Below are positions 48,180 through 56,264 of a stretch of DNA of 64,000 nucleotides, piece by piece. A program made the position numbers and the translations under genes. Source of the DNA: Streptomyces sp. IMTB 2501 (lineage in GTDB: Bacteria; Actinomycetota; Actinomycetes; Streptomycetales; Streptomycetaceae); contig NZ_MQUS01000030.1 in NCBI RefSeq assembly GCF_001953885.1, forward strand, positions 1 through 64,000, read 5' to 3'. Below the pieces are notes generated by a model. That model made no database searches. It was given only the letters and a program-made list of their open reading frames with translations, and was not told the origin of the DNA. Every line of letters starts with the position of its first letter. Within the stretch, counting starts at the first letter, position 1.

Positions 48180-50786
48180 TCAGCGGCCACCGGACGACGA
48201 TGTCCACCGGGGCCCGGCGAAGTCGGCCAGAGCCGCTGCGAGTTGGGGATCCACGCGCGACGAGAGGCCGAGCGGCAGGACGAAGAACCAGCCCTCGCCC
48301 ATGCGGGAGCGGCGCGGCGGGCGCGGGGCATCGGCGAGCAGCCGGACCTGGAGCGCGTAGAAGCGTGCGTCCCGGCCGCGGACGATCGCACGGCGCACGG
48401 TGATCTCCTCGACGTGCCGCCACTCGTAGGAGCGTCGGCCGCGCCCGATCACGGAGGTGACGCCGTCCCGGGTCAGCTCCAGCTCCATCCGTCGCCGCGG
48501 CATGAGGAACCCGGCCACGGTGATCAGGGCGCCGACGAAGGGCCAGAAGAGCAGAACCAGCCACGTGGCCGGGTCCTGCCACTGTCCGGACACGCTGAAC
48601 CGAACGACGAAGAAGCCCATGATCGTGCCCAACGCGGTCCAGTGGGCCAGCGGAAGCCGCCGCGACCGGCCGCGCAGGCGGTAGTGGTCCGCTGTGCGTT
48701 CCACCGTGAACCGGCGGGAGTCCGCGAGCGCGGGCAGGGGGGCCGGCTCGCTGGACGCAGCCGTTCCCCGTTCCTCAGCCCGCTGCCCCGCCAGATGCTC
48801 CTGGAGCCTGCGGTTACGGAAGCGGTAGGTGCCGCCCGACACCTGCAGCAGGCCCGCCGTGCGGGCGTCCCTGAGGAACGCCATCAGCGGCCAGGGCGCC
48901 CGGCCCGTCGCCGCGAGCGAGCACCTGGCCAGCGTCCAGCGACTCCACGGACTGAGCAGCACCAGCATGGCCGAGGCACCCGCCCAGGAGCCGACCGCCG
49001 CCTCCCAGCCGCCGCTCCCGCCGTTCAGCCAGAAGAACGCACCCGCGCCCGCCCCGATCAGCGGGGCCACCAGAGTCACCGTCGTGATGAGCGCACTCTG
49101 CTCGCCGCGCAGGAGTTCGTCGGGGGTGGCGGCGTCCACGGTGTCGGCGGGAGCCGCGTACACGATCATCAGCAGGACGGGCAGTACGCCGCCGACGGAG
49201 AACCACACCAGGGCGGGGTCCCGCCCCACGAAGACGTACAGGGCGAGGAGGAGGACGACAAGGACGGGACCGCCCGTGAGCGCCGCGAGACGGACCTGCG
49301 GACCCACTCGCGCGTGCCGGTCGAGAGAGCGCAGGGCCTGGATGAAGAGCAGCGGATTCGCACTGCGCCGAGGCTCGGCCAGCCGCTGACCGAACCAGGA
49401 GGCGGTCACGGACCGCGCGACGGCCGCGAAGACGACCCCGCCCGTCACCGCGTACGTGACGCTGATGTCGCCCAACGGTGAGGCATCCGCATAGCCGGAC
49501 ATGCCCGCCTTGATGACAAACGAGAGCAGGATGCCGGTCGTGAGCAGCGCGGGCAGGGCGAGCAGCCGGGGCAGTGGCGCCATGTGCAGCCGCCACCAGG
49601 CCAGTTCGGACTCCTCGCGACGGCTCAGCAGCAGAGCCAGGTACGAAAGCCAGGCGCCGGCCCGTTCGGCGTCCCAGGTGCGGGGCGGGTGCAGCCGACC
49701 GGGGTTCGCGGGCAGCGGCGGAAACGCGGCGGGCACGATCCTGTCGAGCAGGTGCGCCTCGACGGCATCCCGGGTCGGGAACCGCTCGCGGTCCACCAAC
49801 TCCCTTGGATCGGCCGGATGTCGCTCGTACGACCGGCGTACCAGCCACACCATCAGCGGACTGCTCAGGGCCCGGGCGACCGGCGCTGAGGGCTCCTTCT
49901 GGAGCGTCTCCAGCAGGCGTGCCCAAGCGGCGGCCCGGGCCGGAGGCCGGGCCCTGCGAAGGTAGTTCGCCACCTCGTCAGGGCGCAGCGGCAGCGACTC
50001 GATCACCGTGGCGTGCCGCAGCCCCTTGCCCTCCTGGTCGAGACGGGCGTATTCGTCCGTGCGGGAGACCAGCACCGCGTCCCCTTCGCCGCCGAGGCCC
50101 GCGTTGAGCGCGTCGAGGACCTCGGCGCGGCGGTGCTCGGGCAGTTCGTCGAGGCCGTCGAGGACGGGCAGCACCCGCCGCTCCAGGACGAGCCGGCGGG
50201 CCGGGTGGACGCCGTCCACGGGCGGCAGACCGGGGTGGTCCTGGCGCAGCCGGTCCACCAGCCACTCGGTGAGCGACTGCCGCCGGGTGTCCCAGGACTC
50301 CAGCGACAGCACGAGCGGCACCGGCACGCCGTCCTCACCCTGCGTGAGCCGACGGGCCAGGAGTTCGAGGGTGAGCAGGACGGAGAGCACGGTCTTGCCG
50401 GACCCGGCGGTGCCCAGCACGACCAGCCGCCGTCGGGGCGGGAGCCCGAGGAACGTCCCGGCGATGGTGTCGGCCCCGGAGCCCGCGGGCACGTGCTCAC
50501 CGGCTGACCGCACTTGCCGGCTGGGCGTCCAGCGCACGGGCAGCGGTTCGGGGTCGGTCATGTCCCAGGCGTCGGCCTCGGTGCGCCACCGGTACAGGAG
50601 ACTGCGTGCCAGTCTCCGCTCGGCCGCGGCCAGCGGAGCGTCGTCATCGGGCGGCGGGGGCTCCACACGCAGGGTCAGATTGAGATCGCCTTCCAGGATC
50701 CCGATCTGGATCAGGTACTCGGCTGTGCAGTCGACCGCGATGTTGGTGCTGTGCGGCCGGCCGTCGGAGCCCGTCTGCCTCGCCAT
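48180..50786 (-). CDS. NACHT-domain NTPase with multiple membrane segments
   Basis: An 868-aa protein. A short N-terminal region (1-100) precedes a NACHT/STAND core with Walker A G-T-A-G-S-G-K-T (125-132), Walker B V-L-P-V-L-D-G-L-D-E-L-P (205-216) and a sensor-like S-R-T-D-E-Y. About six membrane helices (about 400-620) and two more near 745-800 follow, with a C-terminal cytoplasmic PH-like end. NACHT proteins are signalling NTPases often used in phage defence or regulated cell death; a multi-pass membrane module could be the effector. The gene converges on the Hsp70/GTPase operon with a 4-bp gap, so it is physically linked but separately transcribed. Confidence 0.85.
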   Translation of the reverse strand: MARQTGSDGRPHSTNIAVDCTAEYLIQIGILEGDLNLTLRVEPPPPDDDAPLAAAERRLARSLLYRWRTEADAWDMTDPEPLPVRWTPSRQVRSAGEHVPAGSGADTIAGTFLGLPPRRRLVVLGTAGSGKTVLSVLLTLELLARRLTQGEDGVPVPLVLSLESWDTRRQSLTEWLVDRLRQDHPGLPPVDGVHPARRLVLERRVLPVLDGLDELPEHRRAEVLDALNAGLGGEGDAVLVSRTDEYARLDQEGKGLRHATVIESLPLRPDEVANYLRRARPPARAAAWARLLETLQKEPSAPVARALSSPLMVWLVRRSYERHPADPRELVDRERFPTRDAVEAHLLDRIVPAAFPPLPANPGRLHPPRTWDAERAGAWLSYLALLLSRREESELAWWRLHMAPLPRLLALPALLTTGILLSFVIKAGMSGYADASPLGDISVTYAVTGGVVFAAVARSVTASWFGQRLAEPRRSANPLLFIQALRSLDRHARVGPQVRLAALTGGPVLVVLLLALYVFVGRDPALVWFSVGGVLPVLLMIVYAAPADTVDAATPDELLRGEQSALITTVTLVAPLIGAGAGAFFWLNGGSGGWEAAVGSWAGASAMLVLLSPWSRWTLARCSLAATGRAPWPLMAFLRDARTAGLLQVSGGTYRFRNRRLQEHLAGQRAEERGTAASSEPAPLPALADSRRFTVERTADHYRLRGRSRRLPLAHWTALGTIMGFFVVRFSVSGQWQDPATWLVLLFWPFVGALITVAGFLMPRRRMELELTRDGVTSVIGRGRRSYEWRHVEEITVRRAIVRGRDARFYALQVRLLADAPRPPRRSRMGEGWFFVLPLGLSSRVDPQLAAALADFAGPRWTSSSGGR

Positions 50787-50837
50787 GTACGTCCGCCCCC
50801 GTCGTCGCCCCTCCCACTGTACTTACCGGCGTCCGGC

Positions 50838-51764
50838 TCAGGATGTCTTCGGCTTCCCGTGGAGGCGTACCGTGCTGAGAATCTTCATGATCGTCGAGTC
50901 CGGCAGCTCGTCCCGCACGCCCGTGGCGCAGAAGAGGGTCCATGCGACCAGGCCACCCGCGGAGTTCTTGAAGCCGAACGTGATGGCCTTGCCGTCGCTC
51001 GCGCATTTGCCCTTCTGGGGTGTGTTCCTGGACCGGGCCCAGGCGATGCTGCCCCTGATGCCGGACTTGGTCGTGTACGGCGTCGCCGTCCTGTCGGAGA
51101 CGATGCTCTTCTCGTCCGGCTGCGTGTAACCGCCGTACACCCACCGCTCCACCTGGCTCAAGGCGGCATCGCCGGTGCTCCTGGCCCCCTTGGCGCCCTT
51201 GGTACCCGCCCCCGCCAGCCAGGTGCTGGACGCGAGACCGTCCCTGTCGTCGACGGACACGCACCAGTTCTCCTGGAGGATCGCCGATCCGCTCATGACG
51301 ATGACGGCCTTGCCCCAGTTGTGGGGGTCGTTGTAGTCAACCTTGCTGTCGTCGAAGCCGATCAGCATGCTCGGCTTCTTGACGTCCCAGTCCGGCGGCA
51401 CGTCGAAAGCCGTGCCCCACTCGGGGTTGACGACGACTTTCCAGCCCGGGACGGCCGGCCTCTCGGTCCCCCCGGCCTGCGGGTGACCGGACGCCGACGC
51501 CGAGGCCGACGCGCTCGGCGAGGCACTCGCCGACGCCTTCGCGTTCCCGCCGCGGCCGTCCGCGCTGTCGTCCTTGCCGCCGCCCAGGAGCAGGGAGCCG
51601 GTGACGCCGACGGCCACGACCACGGTCGTGACGGCAGCGATCGCGACGACCTTTGCCCGGTTCCCGCCGCCCCCGCCACTCGACGGCTGCGGCCTCCTCG
51701 GCTGCTGGTAGGGGTTCTGGCTGTGAGGGTTCTGCTCGCCCCCGGGCGGCTGTCCTAACGGCAT
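50838..51764 (-). CDS. Single-pass membrane protein with secreted C-terminal domain
   Basis: A 308-aa protein. A Pro/Gln/Gly/Asn-rich cytoplasmic start is followed by one membrane helix (A-I-A-A-V-T-T-V-V-V-A-V-G-V-T-G-S-L-L-L, about 42-60), a Ser/Ala low-complexity stalk (about 70-100) and a globular external domain. The external domain contains several cysteines (N-W-C-V-S, G-K-C-A-S, F-C-A-T-G). This layout is common in Streptomyces proteins of unknown function; no named family recognised. The start ATG 51764 has no clear ribosome binding site. It lies 51 nt upstream of the NACHT gene in the same direction and may be co-transcribed with it. Confidence 0.75.
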   Translation of the reverse strand: MPLGQPPGGEQNPHSQNPYQQPRRPQPSSGGGGGNRAKVVAIAAVTTVVVAVGVTGSLLLGGGKDDSADGRGGNAKASASASPSASASASASGHPQAGGTERPAVPGWKVVVNPEWGTAFDVPPDWDVKKPSMLIGFDDSKVDYNDPHNWGKAVIVMSGSAILQENWCVSVDDRDGLASSTWLAGAGTKGAKGARSTGDAALSQVERWVYGGYTQPDEKSIVSDRTATPYTTKSGIRGSIAWARSRNTPQKGKCASDGKAITFGFKNSAGGLVAWTLFCATGVRDELPDSTIMKILSTVRLHGKPKTS

Positions 51765-52114
51765 GGTCAGCAACCATAGCCCCTGGCTTTCCCGAGGGCG
51801 CCGTCCCGCAGGCGGACTGCGACGACTGACAGCGCACACCTGCCGCGTCGAGCAGGAGAGCCACGGTCGGTGCGACCGGCTCTGTGAGGCGGTCTGCCCG
51901 TGGTTCCCGGCCGGCAGTGCCCACCGGCCCGTCGACACGGCGCCGTCTGCCCCCCCGGGGCGTGGGCTTCCCACACGCCGATGGACCAACGCCTGATCGA
52001 CCACATCACCAGCCTCGTCGAAGGCCTCAGCGAATCCCGCGACAAACCGACCGCGCGAGTCGCCGGACCGGCAAATCGCTGGTCGACCAGCTTCATCCCC
52101 GACAGGATGCCGCC
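51765..52114. other. Divergent intergenic region, no gene seen
   Basis: It should contain promoters for the membrane protein (minus) and the DUF6000-like gene (plus). A short plus frame from ATG 51981 (about 57 codons) has no supporting signal and I do not call it. Confidence 0.4.
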
Positions 52115-52762
52115 ATGCGACAGGCCGACGAAGAGTCCGAACTGCTCAAGTTGATCAGCCGCTACGTCACGCCCGACCGGCGCTACCTCAAACTCGGTGG
52201 CAGCCTCCTCCGAATGAGTGAGCACGAACGCGCCCACTTCACACGTAAGTTGGGCGAGGCCGCCAGTGAAATCAGCCCTCGTGAACTGGGCATTCTGCTC
52301 GACGGGGGATGGCGCGAGCGAAAGACGGCAGCCTGGCTCATCGCGGTTGCGGGAAGAACCGAGTTCCGTAAACGGCTCGGCGAACTCCTGCTCGCCAGCG
52401 AAGGACCCTACGCAGGGCAGGCGTACTGCGTTGCTCTGGCCACCTTCGGTACCCCCTCCGACGCCGACCTCCTGGTCGCTTACCTCGATCGCTACCTGCT
52501 CCGCCCCGACCTCTGCTACGACCAGACAGCCGCCCTCGGCACGCTCCTCTTGCTCGACGCCAGGCTCGGTGCCGGCCGTGCGGCGGCCCGGTTCCTCACC
52601 CCGGGCGGCCTGTGGCAGCAATGGATCGACGGACCACCCAGCAAGGACTACGGCACCCCCGACAGCCACCGTGAGTTCGTCGCCCGGCTCTGCGCCTTCG
52701 TTGATGAGAGCGCCAGACACGGCACGGCCTGCGCCGATGACCTTGAAGATGCCTCCGAGTAA
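52115..52762 (+). CDS. DUF6000-like protein
   Basis: A 215-aa soluble helical protein from ATG 52115. Characteristic segments are S-R-Y-V-T-P-D-R-R-Y-L, T-A-A-W-L-I-A, F-R-K-R-L-G-E-L-L-L-A-S-E, G-Q-A-Y-C-V-A-L-A-T-F-G and L-L-V-A-Y-L-D-R-Y-L. I recall these from the uncharacterised actinobacterial DUF6000 family. The pattern of repeated helix pairs suggests a HEAT-like fold. No function is known to me. It stands alone next to a broken LysR gene. Confidence 0.75.
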   Translation: MRQADEESELLKLISRYVTPDRRYLKLGGSLLRMSEHERAHFTRKLGEAASEISPRELGILLDGGWRERKTAAWLIAVAGRTEFRKRLGELLLASEGPYAGQAYCVALATFGTPSDADLLVAYLDRYLLRPDLCYDQTAALGTLLLLDARLGAGRAAARFLTPGGLWQQWIDGPPSKDYGTPDSHREFVARLCAFVDESARHGTACADDLEDASE

Positions 52763-52787
52763 TCAGCATGGTCACCGCCCAGCACCC

Positions 52788-53238
52788 TCAGCTTGTGCCC
52801 GGCTCGACCTGGTGCGGTTGGGGTGCGGATCCGATCGGGAGCACCGGTGCCGGGTGGTCGCTCGGCCCCGCGCCGGTGATGCCGGCCAGCTGGTCCATGG
52901 GAACCGACAGCTGCGTCGCGAGCTCGTCCGCCTGAGGCTGCGGGGTGACACCCCGCGCCCGGCGTTTCGAACAGTTCATGGCCCAGGCGGTTCTCCAGTG
53001 CCCGGATCTGCGTGGTGACGGTGGACTGCGACAGTCCCAGCCGGCGTGCCGCGGCGGTGAAGGAGCCCAGGCGGTGCACTGCGAGGAAGGTGCGCAGCAG
53101 GTTGAGGTTCAGCGGACCGGACCCATGGGAGTCCTGATCGCTCGTGGTGTCGAGACTACGAGATCCGTGTGGCAGCGAGCGGCCGTCCGTCCCCGCATCA
53201 GGCATCGGTTCATCGATACCTGATACCGCTGTTTCCAT
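52788..53238 (-). pseudogene. LysR-family regulator, frameshifted and truncated
   Basis: From ATG 53238 the frame gives a typical LysR helix-turn-helix (N-L-L-R-T-F-L-A-V-H-R-L-G-S-F-T-A-A-A-R-R-L-G-L-S-Q-S-T-V-T). At H-E-L-F-E (about 52966) one extra base shifts the frame; the expected continuation R-R-A-R-G-V-T-P-Q appears in the next frame and runs to about 52790 before stopping. The effector-binding domain (about 200 residues) is missing, so it is doubly broken. It is divergent from the oxidoreductase at 53359, its probable former target. Confidence 0.8.
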
Positions 53239-53358
53239 TGGTGCGGATACGCCGGCGGTTTTAGATTCGAGGCACAAAGCACCCAGCCACCCGACCTCGC
53301 ACGCGCCAGCCCCCACTCGGCCGGGATGTGCCGACCGTTCGGAAAGTGACCGTGAATC

Positions 53359-54279
53359 ATGAAGGCGATTGCACTTGAACAGTACGGTTCGGCCGATGAC
53401 CTGCGGCTGATCGAGCTGCCGGATCCCAAGGTGGCGCCCGGTGAGGTCCTCGTCCGGGTGAAGGCGGCGGGGGTCAATCCGGTCGACTGGAAACTCGCCG
53501 CCGGGTACCTGGATCCGATCATGGAGGTCCGGTTTCCGCTGATCTCCGGTTGGGACGTCGCGGGCGTCGTGGAACGGGTGGGGTTCGATGCCGGCGAGTT
53601 CGCCGTGGGGGACGAGGTCTTCGGCTACGTCCGTAAGGACTGGGCGCAGAACGGCGCGTACGCCGAGCTGGTCTCCGCCCCCGTCCGCACCCTGGCCAGG
53701 AAGCCTGCCGCGCTCACCTGGGAGCAGGCCGCGGGGGTACCTCTCGCGGGGCTCACCGCCTATCAGAGCATCAAGCGGGTCGGCCTTGGCAAGGGCGAGA
53801 CCGTGCTGATCCACGCCGCGGCAGGCGGTGTCGGCTCGCTCGGCGTCCAGATCGCCGTCGCCCTCGGCGCCCGGGTGATCGGTACCGCGAGCGAGCGCAA
53901 CCACGGCTTCCTCCGCGAGCTCGGCGCGGAGCCGGTCACCTACGGGGACGGGCTCGTCGAGCGCGTACGGGAACTGGCGCCCGACGGCGTGGACGCGGCC
54001 CTCGACTTCGTCGGCGACGGCGCGGTGGATGTGTCGCAACAGCTGCTCAAGAAGCGTGACCGGGTCGCCTCCATCACCGATGGCGAGGCAGCGGCGAAGG
54101 GCGGCCACTATGTGTGGGTCCGCCCGGACGCGGCCGACCTTGCGGCTCTCGCCGACTTCGCCGACGCGGGCAAGCTCACGGTGCCCGTGGAGCACGCACT
54201 GCCGCTGGCCGAGGCGGCCCAGGCGTGGCGCCTGAGCCAGGCGGGCCACACCCGAGGAAAGATCGTCCTGACCGTCTGA
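53359..54279 (+). CDS. NADP-dependent zinc-free alcohol dehydrogenase/quinone oxidoreductase
   Basis: A 306-aa MDR-superfamily protein from ATG 53359. N-terminal GroES-like domain (A-A-G-V-N-P-V-D-W-K, G-W-D-V-A-G-V-V, V-G-D-E-V-F-G-Y), Rossmann domain with A-A-A-G-G-V-G-S-L-G-V-Q-I-A, and a short C-terminal part ending G-K-I-V-L-T-V. Zinc-ligand cysteines are absent, as in quinone oxidoreductases. It reduces quinones or activated alkenes with NADPH, detoxifying electrophiles. The divergent LysR gene that would have regulated it is broken. Confidence 0.9.
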   Translation: MKAIALEQYGSADDLRLIELPDPKVAPGEVLVRVKAAGVNPVDWKLAAGYLDPIMEVRFPLISGWDVAGVVERVGFDAGEFAVGDEVFGYVRKDWAQNGAYAELVSAPVRTLARKPAALTWEQAAGVPLAGLTAYQSIKRVGLGKGETVLIHAAAGGVGSLGVQIAVALGARVIGTASERNHGFLRELGAEPVTYGDGLVERVRELAPDGVDAALDFVGDGAVDVSQQLLKKRDRVASITDGEAAAKGGHYVWVRPDAADLAALADFADAGKLTVPVEHALPLAEAAQAWRLSQAGHTRGKIVLTV

Positions 54280-54415
54280 CATCGCCTGCGGTGACGGGCG
54301 CCGGGCCGGTGCTCCGCGCCAGCGGATGGCGGGCCCGCAGTGATGTGTACCCGCCGACGCGAGGTTGTCCGTCGAAACTCCCCAGACAGGGGCAATCAAC
54401 GGTCAGAGGGATGGC

Positions 54416-54973
54416 ATGCCCGTAGCCACGAACAAGATCCTCGGCAAGATCCCGCTCGACCCGGAGAGCCTGACGCGGCAGATACTGGATGACCAGGGCA
54501 CCGGCAAGCGATACCTGGACCGGGCCTTCATGGACCGCCTGAAGGACACCATGAAGGTCTCCGACGCGCACATCGACGACTACGACGCCATCCACCTCAC
54601 CGGCGGCCACGGGGTCATGTTCGACTTTCCGCAGAGCAAGGACCTGGAAACCCTGATCGCCCGGTTCTACGAAACCGGCCGTGTGGTGTCGACCGTCTGC
54701 CACGGTGCGGCCGGCCTGCTCGACGTGACCCTGAGCAACGGTGATCCTCTGGTCAAGGGCAAGCGGGTCACTGGGTTCTCGTGGCCCGAAGAGGAACTGG
54801 CGAACCGGGCGGAGGCGGTCCCCTGCAACGTCCAGGAAGAGCTGAAGAAGCTCGGCGCCGACTACAGCACGGTCGCCCAGCCGTTCGCCCCGTATGTCGT
54901 CGAGGACGGGCGCCTGATCACAGGCCAGAACCCGTTCAGCGCGAGGGCAGTGGCCGAAGCAGTCGTCAGGTGA
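54416..54973 (+). CDS. DJ-1/PfpI-family protein, N-terminally shortened
   Basis: A 185-aa protein from ATG 54416. It has the DJ-1/Hsp31 core: P-L-D-P-E-S-L, D-A-I-H-L-T-G-G-H-G-V-M-F-D-F-P, nucleophile elbow S-T-V-C-H-G-A-A-G-L-L, V-T-G-F-S-W-P-E-E-E and G-R-L-I-T-G-Q-N-P-F-S-A. Relatives are about 225 aa and begin with a strand and helix before the P-L-D-P motif. Here that first ~40 residues is reduced, although T-G-A-I-N-G just upstream in frame (from 54365) resembles part of it. The fold may be compromised. The family includes glyoxalase III and protein-repair chaperones. Confidence 0.7.
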   Translation: MPVATNKILGKIPLDPESLTRQILDDQGTGKRYLDRAFMDRLKDTMKVSDAHIDDYDAIHLTGGHGVMFDFPQSKDLETLIARFYETGRVVSTVCHGAAGLLDVTLSNGDPLVKGKRVTGFSWPEEELANRAEAVPCNVQEELKKLGADYSTVAQPFAPYVVEDGRLITGQNPFSARAVAEAVVR

Positions 54974-55054
54974 CTCACCGCCGGGTGAGGACAGGGAGAT
55001 CGTTCTACGATCTGAAGGGCGCCCGCGCCTGGATCCCCCTCGCGACAGCATCCG

Positions 55055-55513
55055 TCAGGACTCGTCCACGGCTTCCAGCGGCATGTCGCCGAGCGTGCGC
55101 AGCATGTCCACCAGCCGCTGCAGTTCCTCCTCGCCGAACATCGATTGCAGTCGTTCGTGCAGTCGCGCGGCCTCGGCAACGGCTGTCTCAAGGTGTCGGC
55201 GGCCCGCCTCGGTGAGGGTGATGATGCGGCGCCTGCGGTTGGCCGGGTCCGCCTCCTTGGTCACCAGCTCGCGGGCCTCCAGGCGGTCGAGCAGCTGAGT
55301 GATCGTTGTGCGGTCGACGGCGGTCAGGGTGCCCAGGGCTGTCTGGTCCATGCTGCCGTGGTCTCGCAGCACCAGCAGTACCGCGAACTGCGGGGAGGTC
55401 AGGTCCGGTACGCGGTGTTGCCAGTTGATCGTCCATGCCTGGGTGGCCCGGCGCAGCTGATGGGGCAGTGACTCGTCGAGCTGCAGCCAGTTGCGGGAGT
55501 TTGCGTTCGTCAC
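55055..55513 (-). CDS. MarR-family transcriptional regulator
   Basis: A 152-aa MarR protein: helix-turn-helix S-M-D-Q-T-A-L-G-T-L-T-A-V-D-R-T-T-I-T and wing D-P-A-N-R-R-R-R-I-I-T-L-T-E-A-G-R-R, flanked by dimerisation helices. The GTG at 55513 lies 7 nt after a TATACT box (complement of 55521-55526) with no ribosome binding site, so the mRNA is probably leaderless. A 29-bp perfect palindrome abuts that box, so autoregulation and control of the divergent UbiX/UbiD genes is likely. MarR proteins commonly sense phenolic acids, the substrates of UbiD-type decarboxylases. Confidence 0.9.
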   Translation of the reverse strand: MTNANSRNWLQLDESLPHQLRRATQAWTINWQHRVPDLTSPQFAVLLVLRDHGSMDQTALGTLTAVDRTTITQLLDRLEARELVTKEADPANRRRRIITLTEAGRRHLETAVAEAARLHERLQSMFGEEELQRLVDMLRTLGDMPLEAVDES

Positions 55514-55526
55514 GAGGAAGAGTATA

Positions 55527-55555
55527 TTCAGTACCCTGATATTCAGGGTACTGAA
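55527..55555. promoter_or_regulatory. Perfect 29-bp palindrome: MarR operator between marR and ubiX-like genes
   Basis: TTCAGTACCCTGA (55527-55539) and its exact complement (55543-55555) are separated by TAT. It overlaps the promoter of the marR-type gene and lies 17 bp before the ubiX-like ATG (55572). Confidence 0.8.
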
Positions 55556-55571
55556 TGTGGATGGTGTCGAC

Positions 55572-56264
55572 ATGCGGCTGATCGTGGGGATGACCGGAGC
55601 TACGGGCGCGGTGCTCGGTGTACGACTGCTCACCGAGCTGCGCCACCACGATGACGTGGAGACCCACCTGGTGCTCAGCCGGTGGGCGCGCGCCACGCTG
55701 GAGACGGAGACCGGGCTCGCCGCCCGCGAAGTGGCTGCGCTCGCCGACGTCACGTACGCCCCCGAAGACCAGGGTGCCGCGATCTCCTCCGGCTCGTTCC
55801 GCGCAGACGGCATGGTGATCATCCCGTGCAGCATGAAGACCCTGGCCGGGATCCGCGCCGGGTACGCCGAGGGCCTGGTGGCCCGCGCCGCCGACGTCAC
55901 ACTCAAGGAACGGCGCAGGCTCGTCCTCGTACCCCGGGAAACGCCGCTGAACGAGATCCACCTGGAGAACATGCTCGCGCTGGCCCGCATGGGTGCCTCG
56001 ATCGTCCCGCCCATGCCCGCCTTCTACAACCACCCCGCCACGGTGGACGACATCGTCGACCACATCGTGGCCCGGGTGCTGGACCAGTTCCGCATCGAAT
56101 CCGGCGCGGCCCGGCGCTGGCAGGGCATGCGGCACGCCGCCGCCACCCGGCCCACCGGCCCGCCCGTCGACGGCGCATGTTCAGACCTCGTCCCGGTCGA
56201 CGAAGCCCTTTCCGTAAGCAACGCAAGGGAGTTGAACCATGACCCATCTCTCCGACCTGCGTGA
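55572..56264 (+). CDS. UbiX-family flavin prenyltransferase
   Basis: A 230-aa protein from ATG 55572. Typical UbiX segments: V-G-M-T-G-A-T-G-A (flavin phosphate loop), I-S-S-G-S-F, V-I-I-P-C-S-M-K-T-L-A-G-I, R-R-L-V-L-V-P-R-E-T-P-L and P-P-M-P-A-F-Y. UbiX makes prenylated FMN, the cofactor of UbiD decarboxylases. About 30 residues of Pro/Ala-rich tail extend beyond the usual end and overlap the ubiD-like start by 26 nt, ensuring coupled translation. Together with the UbiD gene it corresponds to the VdcB/VdcC-type phenolic acid decarboxylases of Streptomyces; a VdcD-like small gene was not seen. Confidence 0.92.
   Translation: MRLIVGMTGATGAVLGVRLLTELRHHDDVETHLVLSRWARATLETETGLAAREVAALADVTYAPEDQGAAISSGSFRADGMVIIPCSMKTLAGIRAGYAEGLVARAADVTLKERRRLVLVPRETPLNEIHLENMLALARMGASIVPPMPAFYNHPATVDDIVDHIVARVLDQFRIESGAARRWQGMRHAAATRPTGPPVDGACSDLVPVDEALSVSNARELNHDPSLRPA

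Noticed and set aside
50514..51758. 414-codon plus-strand open frame
   Set aside because: Antisense to the membrane protein with clear signal helix and to the NACHT start region.
51981..52154. Short frame starting M-D-Q-R-L-I-D-H-I-T, slightly like DUF2630 proteins
   Set aside because: No ribosome binding site, similarity limited to a few residues and overlap with the DUF6000-like start.
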